The position numbers and the translations under genes are program-made. Source: CAZLNV01 sp964561095 (GTDB taxonomy: Bacteria; Bacillota_I; Bacilli_A; RF39; UBA660). From it: a stretch of 17,442 bases of DNA. Below are positions 8,058 through 15,432 of the stretch, in pieces. The stretch spans positions 1 to 17,442 of the forward strand of contig CAZLNV010000018.1 of the NCBI GenBank assembly GCA_964561095.1, read 5' to 3'. The first letter of the stretch is position 1. Each line of letters begins with the position of its first letter. A model generated the notes under the pieces. It searched no databases and was not told the DNA's origin. It saw only the letters and a program-made list of their open reading frames with translations.

Positions 8058-8762
8058 CTATTTGCAGTACTTTGTGTATGCGTCCTCTATACTAGTAATA
8101 GTATTTCCTTTAGCAAGACTACACCACTCTTGTGATAATTTTACTTCTGTCCATTCACCCAAACAACTTCCACTTTTATATTGTTTATATAATTCTTTTT
8201 TAAAACATTTATAATATGTTTCATTAGTTCTTTGATATTGCCAAGCATAGTCACCATATTGATTAATAATAACAAATTCTTTATATGCTTCTATATTAAT
8301 AATTTCTTTATTAATTTGAATTGTTTTCAAAGGTATATGTAAACTTCTTTCATACTCTTCAGCCACTTTGACTGCATCATCTATCTCTTTTGAAGTAGTA
8401 AATTCTTCTATTTCTTTTAATGTTTTTGATACATCATAAATCATTTGATAATCTCTTTTTGATATTTTTAAATTATTTATATTTGTATAATAGCCTTCTT
8501 CATTAAACTTTATAATTCTTCTACATATTGGAACCTTACTATTTTTTGATAAAACAAAAGTATCACCAGAGTAACATTTATAAACATTAAAAAATAATGA
8601 TGAGTGTTTTATATATTGCTTTGCTGTATTTTCACTTTTAATAGATAATAAAGGCATTCTATCTCTATCTTTAGCATAGTAAAACTCTATCATTGAAGTG
8701 GTCGCAATGGTTATTATTAATAAAAAAATCATCATTACTATTGTTAATGCCTTTTTATTCAT
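8058..8762 (-). CDS. Orphan membrane-anchored or secreted protein with six cysteines
   Basis: I do not recognise this 234-residue protein. It starts MNKK, has one hydrophobic helix (about residues 5-24) that could be a signal anchor or uncleaved signal peptide, and then a soluble, probably extracytoplasmic part. All six cysteines (63, 80, 186, 200, 214, 233) are in that part: two near the N-terminal side and four clustered at the C-terminus, the last one residue from the end. The even number and outside location suggest disulfides, which is unusual for this kind of genome. The middle (about 100-145) looks helical and charged. The ATG at 8762 follows TTAGGGT, and an extended -10 promoter (TGATATAAT) begins in the stop codon of the plsC gene before it. 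No terminator is visible before the lysS promoter. Confidence 0.8.
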   Translation of the reverse strand: MNKKALTIVMMIFLLIITIATTSMIEFYYAKDRDRMPLLSIKSENTAKQYIKHSSLFFNVYKCYSGDTFVLSKNSKVPICRRIIKFNEEGYYTNINNLKISKRDYQMIYDVSKTLKEIEEFTTSKEIDDAVKVAEEYERSLHIPLKTIQINKEIINIEAYKEFVIINQYGDYAWQYQRTNETYYKCFKKELYKQYKSGSCLGEWTEVKLSQEWCSLAKGNTITSIEDAYTKYCK

Positions 8763-8780
8763 ATCTTTTACCCTAAATAA

Positions 8781-8789
8781 ATTATATCA
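8781..8789 (-). promoter_or_regulatory. Extended -10 promoter of the six-cysteine protein gene
   Basis: TGATATAAT on the minus strand: TATAAT at 8781-8786 with TGA at 8787-8789. The TGA is also the stop codon of the preceding plsC gene. The -35 region (TTTTAA at 17 bases) is poor, as tolerated by extended -10 promoters. Confidence 0.55.
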
Positions 8790-9365
8790 GTTATTTTTAT
8801 CTTTTAAAAGTATATTTCTAATTTCGTTTTCAAGTTTTGCATTAGCTTCTTCTAAACTCATATCTTCAACTTTAAATGGAGTTCCAAATTCTATTACAAT
8901 TTTACTTCTAAATTTATATTCTCCTCTTATGCCAAACGGAATAATTGTGGCATTAGTTTTGCTTGCCATAGAAACTGCTCCAAATTTAAAAGGAAGTAAC
9001 AATTTATCTGTTTTATTTCTAGTTCCCTCTGGAAAAAGGCCAATACAGCCATTATTATTAAGTATTTCAATGGCTTTGTTAACAGAGGCTTTATCCTTAA
9101 TACTCCTGTCTACTGATATGCATCCTACAAATTTAAAAAACCATGAAAAATGTCCATCAAAATATTCTTTTTTTGCCATATAATTTATTACTCTTCTAGT
9201 AGCAATAAATACCATGTTTTGATCAAAAACATGTTTATGATTTCCACAAAATATTAAAGGGCCTTCACTTGGAATTACCTCTTTATTTATAGATTTAGGA
9301 TTATAGTAAAGTTTAAATATAGGCAGTAATAAAATTCTCATAAGTTTAAATCCAAAGTTTTTCAT
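8787..9365 (-). CDS. PlsC-type lysophospholipid acyltransferase (second of a tandem pair)
   Basis: Probable 1-acyl-glycerol-3-phosphate acyltransferase, making phosphatidic acid at the inner face of the membrane. The catalytic HX4D motif is H43-KHVF-D48 in GNHKHVFDQN and the substrate-binding motif is FPEGTRNKTD at 111-120. The length of 192 fits small PlsC proteins. A hydrophobic N-terminal stretch (about 9-20) may dip into the membrane. Its start overlaps the stop of the upstream paralogue (ATGA, 9362-9365), so the two are translationally coupled. Known PlsC-fold enzymes also include acyltransferases for other lysophospholipids, so the exact acceptor is not settled. It shares KFGAVS and FPEGT-N-TDK with its neighbour. 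Confidence 0.92.
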   Translation of the reverse strand: MKNFGFKLMRILLLPIFKLYYNPKSINKEVIPSEGPLIFCGNHKHVFDQNMVFIATRRVINYMAKKEYFDGHFSWFFKFVGCISVDRSIKDKASVNKAIEILNNNGCIGLFPEGTRNKTDKLLLPFKFGAVSMASKTNATIIPFGIRGEYKFRSKIVIEFGTPFKVEDMSLEEANAKLENEIRNILLKDKNN

Positions 9366-9946
9366 TGTATTCCTCCATTTTTAATAATTAAATTTTTAAC
9401 TTTATCCATCAATATATTATTTTCTTTTACTAAATTATCTGACACTTTATAAGGCTTCATGAATTCAATTTTAACACTTTTTTTAAACAATCTATATTTT
9501 CCAGTTATAGCGAACGCTACCAAATATGATTTTGATTTATTAGCAAGTGATACTGCGCCAAACTTAAAAGGTATAATTATTTTATCAGTTCTGTTAATAG
9601 TGCCTTCCGGAAATATACACACTATTTTCTTGTCTTGCAAAAGTTCTTCTGCTTTGCTTAAAGCTTCAGGATTTTTATTACTTCTATCGATTGGTATAAT
9701 ACCCAAATTTTTAAAAAGATGCTTTTTTAATCCTTTATTAAGAGAGTTTTTTGCCATGAAATACACATTTCTTTTAATACTACTGGCAATTAAAAGACAA
9801 TCCAAATAATTAGTATGATTTCCGCACAATACTATTCGATCATTATCTATAACATAATCTTTATTTACTATTTCAACTCTATAAAATAATTTCATTATGA
9901 TTCTTACTAGTGGTCTTAAAAATTGGTATAATTTTTTATCTTTCAT
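9362..9946 (-). CDS. PlsC-type lysophospholipid acyltransferase (first of a tandem pair), apparently leaderless
   Basis: A paralogue of the next gene, 194 residues, with HX4D at H44-TNYL-D49 (CGNHTNYLDC) and FPEGTINRTD at 112-121. The role is acylation of lysophosphatidic acid or a similar acceptor. The two proteins have clearly diverged, so different acyl or acceptor specificity is plausible but not shown. The oddity is the 5' end: TGGTATAAT ends 7 bases before the ATG, so the transcript should begin at or next to the start codon and there is no Shine-Dalgarno sequence. An internal Met at residue 18 has no RBS either and would remove only weakly conserved sequence. Confidence 0.92.
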   Translation of the reverse strand: MKDKKLYQFLRPLVRIIMKLFYRVEIVNKDYVIDNDRIVLCGNHTNYLDCLLIASSIKRNVYFMAKNSLNKGLKKHLFKNLGIIPIDRSNKNPEALSKAEELLQDKKIVCIFPEGTINRTDKIIIPFKFGAVSLANKSKSYLVAFAITGKYRLFKKSVKIEFMKPYKVSDNLVKENNILMDKVKNLIIKNGGIQ

Positions 9947-9953
9947 AGTAAAG

Positions 9954-9962
9954 ATTATACCA
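9954..9962 (-). promoter_or_regulatory. Extended -10 promoter giving a leaderless plsC mRNA
   Basis: TGGTATAAT on the minus strand: TATAAT at 9954-9959, TGG at 9960-9962. The distance to the ATG at 9946 is 7 bases, which puts the start site at about the A of the start codon. There is no good -35, because that region is the terminator stem of the operon before. Confidence 0.55.
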
Positions 9963-9988
9963 AATAAAAACTTCTATTACTAGAAGTT
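9962..9988 (-). terminator. Rho-independent terminator of the CotH-VTC-DUF4956 operon
   Basis: A perfect 8-bp stem AACTTCTA / TAGAAGTT (9969-9976 and 9981-9988) with loop TTAC, followed by TTTTTATTT on the minus strand. It begins four bases after the DUF4956 stop codon. Confidence 0.82.
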
Positions 9989-9992
9989 ATAT

Positions 9993-10676
9993 TTATTCAC
10001 CAAAATCATTTTGATAACTAATTAAACTTACATTTATTATTCCGTTAACATCTTTAAATTCATTAATTATCTTTTTCTTTGATTCTTCGTCTTTTGATTT
10101 TAAGTCTAATTCAAAAGTTAATTCCATATCATCTTTAAACATTGAATTACTTTTCATTTTTCTCTTAGGTAATTTCTTACATATATTAGAAACTTCATCA
10201 TAGGCATCTTTGTTAAATTTTAATACCAATAAATATCTACTGGTAGATTTAAATCCCATTAGGTATGATGCTAAAAAGAATGCTCCTAGTAAAAGAGATC
10301 CAATTGCCGCTACTAAATATATACCAGCGCCAGACATTATACCTGCAGATATTCCCCAAAACATAAATGCTGTATCGACAGGTTCTTTGACTGCCGTCCT
10401 AAATCTAACTATAGATAACGCACCAACCATACCTAAAGATAGTGCTAAATTCGAATTAATAGTTCTTATGATTAACGCTGTTACCATAGAAAGCATTATT
10501 ATGCAAAGCGCAAATGACTTTGAATAAACTACACCAGTATATGTTTTCTTATATATATATACTATAAAAAGCGCAATTATAAATGCCGCAAGTAACGATA
10601 ATACCATATCAGTTACTGATAATGTCCCACTAAATTCAGACAATACACTTTTTTTAATTAAATCAACAAAATTCAT
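9993..10676 (-). CDS. DUF4956 domain membrane protein
   Basis: A 227-residue protein whose N-terminal two thirds is membrane embedded (segments about 22-42, 53-72, 78-90 and 103-140) and whose last 80 residues form a soluble mixed alpha/beta domain (SRYLLVLKFNKD to NVSLISYQND). The DUF4956 signature is intact at 82-111: GMVGALSIVRFRT followed by AVKEPVDTAFMFWGI. The biochemical role of the family is not established. It is the third gene of a tight operon, 13 bases after the VTC gene; its AAGGAG RBS overlaps the VTC stop, indicating coupled translation. By analogy with yeast VTC, where a membrane part forms a polyphosphate channel, it may be the membrane partner of the soluble VTC protein; that is inference. 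Confidence 0.92.
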   Translation of the reverse strand: MNFVDLIKKSVLSEFSGTLSVTDMVLSLLAAFIIALFIVYIYKKTYTGVVYSKSFALCIIMLSMVTALIIRTINSNLALSLGMVGALSIVRFRTAVKEPVDTAFMFWGISAGIMSGAGIYLVAAIGSLLLGAFFLASYLMGFKSTSRYLLVLKFNKDAYDEVSNICKKLPKRKMKSNSMFKDDMELTFELDLKSKDEESKKKIINEFKDVNGIINVSLISYQNDFGE

Positions 10677-10689
10677 ATTTTTTTACTCC

Positions 10690-11367
10690 TTACTTTATCT
10701 CTCTACATGTAGCAAACTTTGAAGTTGCTTGCCTATAAAGAGGAATTGTTTCTAATACATCTTTAATGTGTTCTGGTAATACTTCATCATACTTTACTTC
10801 TAAAACAATTTCTTTTTCGCCTAATACTAAATATTTTGGTGTGTCTTCAAATAAATCATAATTGTATCTTCCAGAACGAATATCTTCGTCAATAGTAATT
10901 CTTATATTTGAAAGCGGATACGTAAATGCCGTTCTTTTATATTCAACTATGACAGAAGGAACCAAATTTCTAACTTTTATTTCTGCTATAAATTGACTCA
11001 ATAAATTATCATTAGAAATATCTATATCATTTATATTTCCATTTATTATTTTACTATATATTTCTCTGTTAATCAATATTTGATCTTTACTTGTTAAATT
11101 ATTATGCTTATATTTTCTCTCTAGCTTTATAACGTTATCATCATCATTATAAATTCTTATTCTATATTTTTTCCTATATAAAATACCATCCATTTTTTCA
11201 TAATAAGCACTATTCTCTAAATCATCAAAATATAAACTTTTTATTATATATGACCCTTCTTCATCAGTATTACTATCATAATTTAAAATTGATTTTAATT
11301 TAACTTTTAGTTCTTCTGCTCCACTATGCGATATAATGTATTTTATTTCATTTCTGTATTTTCTCAC
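10690..11367 (-). CDS. VTC-domain polyphosphate polymerase-type protein
   Basis: A 225-residue stand-alone VTC domain, the tunnel-fold catalytic module that in yeast Vtc4 makes polyphosphate from ATP. Features typical of the tunnel-wall basic residues and metal-binding acids are present: RNEIKY at 5-10, KKYRIRIY at 66-73, KLERKYK at 81-87, VEYKRTAF at 141-148, RITIDEDIRSG at 156-166, LEVKYDEVLP at 189-198 and SKFATCREI near the C-terminus. There are no membrane segments or SPX domain, so transport would need a partner. The start is GTG at 11367, six bases after GGAGG; that GGAGG codes for the last two Gly codons of the CotH gene, whose stop is 2 bases upstream of the GTG. Activity is inferred from the family. 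Confidence 0.93.
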   Translation of the reverse strand: MRKYRNEIKYIISHSGAEELKVKLKSILNYDSNTDEEGSYIIKSLYFDDLENSAYYEKMDGILYRKKYRIRIYNDDDNVIKLERKYKHNNLTSKDQILINREIYSKIINGNINDIDISNDNLLSQFIAEIKVRNLVPSVIVEYKRTAFTYPLSNIRITIDEDIRSGRYNYDLFEDTPKYLVLGEKEIVLEVKYDEVLPEHIKDVLETIPLYRQATSKFATCREIK

Positions 11368-11369
11368 TA

Positions 11370-14249
11370 TTAGCCTCCAAAATATTTTTTCATTTGAGAG
11401 TCACTTAAATTGAAAAATGATTTAGTTTGACTTTTCATATATGCTTCTCTCTTAGAAATATAGTTTTTTAATTCCACTAATTCTTTATTCCAATTACTTC
11501 GAGTTTTACCCCATCTAGCAAAATCTCTATTTATTTCTGGATCTAATTCAGCTAAAATCTCGTTATATTTTTTCATTACTCTTTCTTTATTCCATACTTC
11601 ATTCAATTGATAAGCTACTCTTTCCACATACTTGTTTCTAAATTGTTTGTTTTTCATTAGATTTCTAAGTAACGTTGTTGAATAATTATGAGTTGTCATG
11701 CCAGATGCTTTTGTAGAAAAATTAAAATAATTTAAATAGTAATTATAAAATGCAAAGTCTAAGTCATAAAAAATAAACTTCCATTTACCATCATTAACGT
11801 CTGGATGTGAAAAAAATCTAGAGTTAACTATATCATTATTTGTTACATAAGTTTCAGCTACCCAGTAATCAATTATACTGTCTATATCAACTTGAGTTGA
11901 AACGTATTCATAATACTTATCGTTTGATAAATCGTGTGATGAAATATAACTAATTAATTTATTATAGGAGTTTCTGCTTCCGTTAGTAATATTTCCATCT
12001 ATCCTTAATATATCTGCTTTTGTCCCATCGACATTATAATGAGATGTAACAAAACTTGCATTGACTTTTTCTCTTAAGTAGTATATTCCCCAATATTTTC
12101 CATTAATATATAGAATGGCAGGTTTATAAGCTTGGACATCGACATTTATCATTCCGTCAACCAATGATGTACCTAGTATATCTCTTATCATTGTTTTTTG
12201 TTCATCTTGCGAGCCTGTTCTAAGTACTATTGAATCATAAACAGAATTGTCTCTATTTTCAAATACTTGATAACTTAGTTTCCCTTCACCATACTTTTTT
12301 TTAAAATTAATAGAGAAACTTTTTTTAGATTGTCCTCTTGTTGAACCACCAAATAATTTAAGACCAGCTGGGATACTAAAACCATCACCATCTTCAAAGA
12401 ATTCTGCATAAGCACTTTTTTCATAACCAACTGTCCATGCATTTTTAGAAATTGAAGCAAAATCAGTAGGATTTAAACTAACCGATAACACCGGCATAGT
12501 ATGATTCTCATTTAATACATACGATTTAGTTATAACTTCACTATTTCTTTTGCCAGATTCAACACAAATTGCTTTTACCACCGTAGTACTATTTAATGTT
12601 AATGAACCACTATATAATTTAGAACTAGTAGTTGGTGTGATCCCCGAAGTTGTGTAATATGCGTTACCATTACAATAAATTTCTAGTTTAAAATTCTTCT
12701 CATTATTATAAACCCCAGCTTCCTTTGAAAAAAGCGGGGCATAAGATATTTGCATAGTTCCTGAATTATTGCTTTTCATAGGAGAAGGTGTGAAATAAAA
12801 TAAACCTGATCCATTACCTCTTCCATAACTATTTCCTATAGGAATATTTGCCATAAATAATGAATCAACTACTTTGTTTCCTTTATATAAGAATAGGCCT
12901 TCATTGTCTGATAATTTAAAATTTGTGTGTTTATATTTATTATTAGATAGCTTAACGTCACCAGATGCCATTAATATATAGTATTTTCCACCTTCCAACT
13001 CAATATCAGGCAAATTATACATCTTAGGAGTATTAATGGAAGTTGTTAAATAATAATTTTTTAAATTAATCTTTTCTTTACTATTGTTATATAATTCAAT
13101 CCAATCATAATAATTGTCACCATTTTGAACTAAATAACTATAGTTTAAATTCATCACCTCATTAATGATTAAACCTTTATTTTTAGTATAATATTTATTT
13201 TGAAAATTTTTAATCCCGTCTGACGTATTTGGATATCCAGGACTAATCATATTACTTTCATAATAAGCATCTTTTCCTTTTATATAGGCCATTCCATTAG
13301 TAAGGCCATTATATTCTACTTTATCCTCAATCAAATTTTTATAAGTTAATAAAACTACCCCATCTGTATTATTAAGCTTAAAATTAGCGTGGTATTCTTC
13401 TTCACTTACATTCCTATTAGATGTATAAACTAATATATTATCATTTTTTCCTAATGTTATATCAGGCAAACTCCATTTATAAGGTAATCCCAAATCATTG
13501 GATAAACTATATCCTTTTAAGTTAACACTGCCATTAGAAATGTTAGTTATTTCAATATATCCACTAAATTCACTATAAGAATCTTTAAAATATCCTTTAT
13601 TGTTAGTTAAAAATTCACTTATAACTAATTTCTTTTCTTCAGTATTTCCAATATTAGATATAAATTTTTCATAACCGGCTTTTGAATTTTCAAAACCAGG
13701 TGTTGCTTGTTTGGTTAATACAAAAGTTCCATCACTTATTCTAACCATAGATTGATTTTTTGTGGTTGATACGGTTTCAACGGCATCAACTATTTTTTTA
13801 TTAGCATTTCTAAGTACTAAAGTCTCTCCACCTGCAGCTTTTAATTTGAAATTAGCATATAAACCACTTTCATTTGTGCCACTTAAAAATATTACCAAGT
13901 ATTCATCTTTTTTAATAATTGTACCATCGGGTATAGCCCATTTAATTTTTTCTTTTTCATCAGATAAACTATATCCAGTTAATTTTTTATCTTTGCCAGT
14001 ACCATTATATAATTCTACCCAATCGTATGTATTTCCATTAATATCACTATAAGCTCCACCATTGGATGATTGTATTTCATTAATAATTACTTTAGAAGTA
14101 AATTGAGTAACATCATCAGGTAATCCCTCTATTTCCTCCATAGTATTTCCATTAGAATTAGTAAAAACGGAAAATATAACTGAAAATAAAACAATTCCAA
14201 TTACTATGCAAAAAAATAATAAATTATTTTTAAATGTCTCTTTTTTCAC
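11370..14249 (-). CDS. Surface CotH kinase family protein with three lamin-tail-like domains and a CHB_HEX_C-like domain
   Basis: A 959-residue membrane-anchored surface protein. One TM segment (about 9-30) follows a basic N-terminus, so the rest faces outward. Three lamin-tail-domain-like modules are visible at about 52-150 (VIINEIQSSN...YDWVELYNG), 206-305 (LVISEF...GYIEITNIS) and 358-460 (LIINEVMNLN...YDWIELYNNS), each followed by a PG turn or spacer. A CHB_HEX_C-like beta module lies at about 510-578 (YYTTSGITPT). The CotH domain spans about 584-930, with GLKLFGGSTRGQSKKSFSI, LREKVNASF, DYWVAETYVTNNDIVNS and a metal-binding-like D829-L-D831 in KFIFYDLDFAF. B. subtilis CotH is an atypical protein kinase of the spore coat; here nothing in the sequence ties it to spores. 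The start is GTG at 14249 with AAAGG upstream. It is the first gene of an operon with VTC and DUF4956. Confidence 0.92.
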   Translation of the reverse strand: MKKETFKNNLLFFCIVIGIVLFSVIFSVFTNSNGNTMEEIEGLPDDVTQFTSKVIINEIQSSNGGAYSDINGNTYDWVELYNGTGKDKKLTGYSLSDEKEKIKWAIPDGTIIKKDEYLVIFLSGTNESGLYANFKLKAAGGETLVLRNANKKIVDAVETVSTTKNQSMVRISDGTFVLTKQATPGFENSKAGYEKFISNIGNTEEKKLVISEFLTNNKGYFKDSYSEFSGYIEITNISNGSVNLKGYSLSNDLGLPYKWSLPDITLGKNDNILVYTSNRNVSEEEYHANFKLNNTDGVVLLTYKNLIEDKVEYNGLTNGMAYIKGKDAYYESNMISPGYPNTSDGIKNFQNKYYTKNKGLIINEVMNLNYSYLVQNGDNYYDWIELYNNSKEKINLKNYYLTTSINTPKMYNLPDIELEGGKYYILMASGDVKLSNNKYKHTNFKLSDNEGLFLYKGNKVVDSLFMANIPIGNSYGRGNGSGLFYFTPSPMKSNNSGTMQISYAPLFSKEAGVYNNEKNFKLEIYCNGNAYYTTSGITPTTSSKLYSGSLTLNSTTVVKAICVESGKRNSEVITKSYVLNENHTMPVLSVSLNPTDFASISKNAWTVGYEKSAYAEFFEDGDGFSIPAGLKLFGGSTRGQSKKSFSINFKKKYGEGKLSYQVFENRDNSVYDSIVLRTGSQDEQKTMIRDILGTSLVDGMINVDVQAYKPAILYINGKYWGIYYLREKVNASFVTSHYNVDGTKADILRIDGNITNGSRNSYNKLISYISSHDLSNDKYYEYVSTQVDIDSIIDYWVAETYVTNNDIVNSRFFSHPDVNDGKWKFIFYDLDFAFYNYYLNYFNFSTKASGMTTHNYSTTLLRNLMKNKQFRNKYVERVAYQLNEVWNKERVMKKYNEILAELDPEINRDFARWGKTRSNWNKELVELKNYISKREAYMKSQTKSFFNLSDSQMKKYFGG

Positions 14250-14277
14250 TTTTTTACTACCTTTCTAATACTAAAAT

Positions 14278-14286
14278 ATTTTATCA
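14278..14286 (-). promoter_or_regulatory. Possible extended -10 promoter of the CotH operon
   Basis: TGATAAAAT on the minus strand (TAAAAT at 14278-14283), about 29 bases before the GTG start. The -35 is weak. It lies in the 95-base gap after htrA, in which I see no convincing terminator, so read-through from htrA is possible. Confidence 0.35.
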
Positions 14287-14344
14287 TATTTCCTATATAT
14301 AAAATAGATATTTCATTAAATATTTTACTTTTAATAAATAAAGC

Positions 14345-15421
14345 TTATTCTGCCAAAGCTATCTTAACCTTTATATTTTGAACTTTTCCACTTCTATTAA
14401 CTGCAAGTGTAATTTCTTGACCAATATTATATTTGTATAAATTATATCTAAATTCAGAGATGTTAAAAATGCTTTTATCATTTATTTTTACTATAACATC
14501 TCCTTTTTTTAATCCAGAATTATGTGCAGGAGAAGGTTCCAAAATTTCAACTATTGCTACTCCGCTAGTAACACTTTTGTCAACTTTTATTTCATTTCTT
14601 GTAAGTTGCTGCGTGTCATTGGCATTTACCATAGATATCCCAATATAACCTCTTAAAATTTTACCATTTTCTATGATACTATTAGCATAGTTAAGAGCAT
14701 CATCAATGGGAATTGAAAATCCAACACTTTCAGCAGAAGACTTTAAGGTGTTAACTCCTATTACACTTCCATTAATATCACATAAAGGCCCGCCACTATT
14801 GCCGGGATTAATTGCAGCATCTGTTTGAATCAAATCCATTATCCATTCTTCGTGACTATCGCTCACAATCGTTGGGATTAATCTATCTTTACCGCTCAAA
14901 ATACCTCTAGTAACAGTATTAGCAAAAGATTTGTCTACAGGAGTGCCTATAGCAAAAACAGTATCTCCAACTTTTATATTTTTAATTGATTCGGTTTTAG
15001 CAATTATGAATTTATCATTATTTTCCGTTTTTAAAACAGCAATGTCTGCATAGGCATCTGACCCAACTAAAGTTGCGGTTGCAGTTGTTCCATCTGACAA
15101 AGTTATAATAATTAAATTTTGTTTGCTTATCACATGATGATTAGTTATTAAATATGTATTTTTTTCATCTTTTTTAAACGCAAACCCAGAACCCGAAGCA
15201 GTTAAATTACTATCTTTAAAAGATTCAACTATTACAACAGAATTATATACATTATCAATTCCTTGAGATATCCCAGTATCAACCACATTAACAGTTTTAT
15301 TTTCTCTATCAAAATTTTTTATAGCAATGTCCGGAAAAAAATATATAATTCCATACATTAAGGTACACCCAAAAAATATACTCAAAATAATAGTGCTAAT
15401 ATAAGTTATTACCCTTTTCAT
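14345..15421 (-). CDS. Membrane-anchored HtrA/DegP-type trypsin-like serine protease with PDZ domain
   Basis: A surface quality-control protease of 358 residues. An N-terminal anchor (about 5-29) is followed by a trypsin-like domain with an intact triad: H96 in TNHHVI, D126 in ADIAVLK and S209 in NPGNSGGPL. The PDZ domain is at about 255-355 (RGYIGISM...GVAIVEILEPSPAHNSGLKKGDVIVKIND). This is the HtrA/DegS-like arrangement with a single PDZ. A TTN-rich chain and a longer loop (VSDSHEEWIMDLIQ) lie just before the active Ser. AGGGAG stands 5 bases before the ATG, and the gene starts 11 bases after the Abi stop, so it is co-transcribed with it. Its substrates may be misfolded exported proteins such as the large CotH protein downstream; that is a guess. 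Confidence 0.95.
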   Translation of the reverse strand: MKRVITYISTIILSIFFGCTLMYGIIYFFPDIAIKNFDRENKTVNVVDTGISQGIDNVYNSVVIVESFKDSNLTASGSGFAFKKDEKNTYLITNHHVISKQNLIIITLSDGTTATATLVGSDAYADIAVLKTENNDKFIIAKTESIKNIKVGDTVFAIGTPVDKSFANTVTRGILSGKDRLIPTIVSDSHEEWIMDLIQTDAAINPGNSGGPLCDINGSVIGVNTLKSSAESVGFSIPIDDALNYANSIIENGKILRGYIGISMVNANDTQQLTRNEIKVDKSVTSGVAIVEILEPSPAHNSGLKKGDVIVKINDKSIFNISEFRYNLYKYNIGQEITLAVNRSGKVQNIKVKIALAE

Positions 15422-15432
15422 CTTATCTCCCT

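Noticed and set aside
8036..8062. CTGCA...TGCAG inverted repeat after the six-cysteine gene
   Set aside because: A 5-bp stem with an 11-base loop followed by A residues on the transcribed strand; not a terminator.
8698..9183. Plus-strand open frame of 161 codons antisense to plsC, and a similar one at 9459-9809
   Set aside because: The minus strand has intact catalytic motifs there; the plus frames look hydrophobic only because they are complements of polar codons, and no RBS is present.
12275..12460. Short minus-strand frame within the CotH gene
   Set aside because: Out-of-frame shadow of a continuous 959-codon gene.
13762..14052. Plus-strand frame opposite the first lamin-tail-like domain
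   Set aside because: Antisense shadow with no start signals and no recognisable protein features.
14296..14325. AT-only hairpin (ATATTT-CATT-AAATAT) in the htrA-CotH gap as a terminator
   Set aside because: The stem is six A-T pairs without a proper T tract; too weak to claim.
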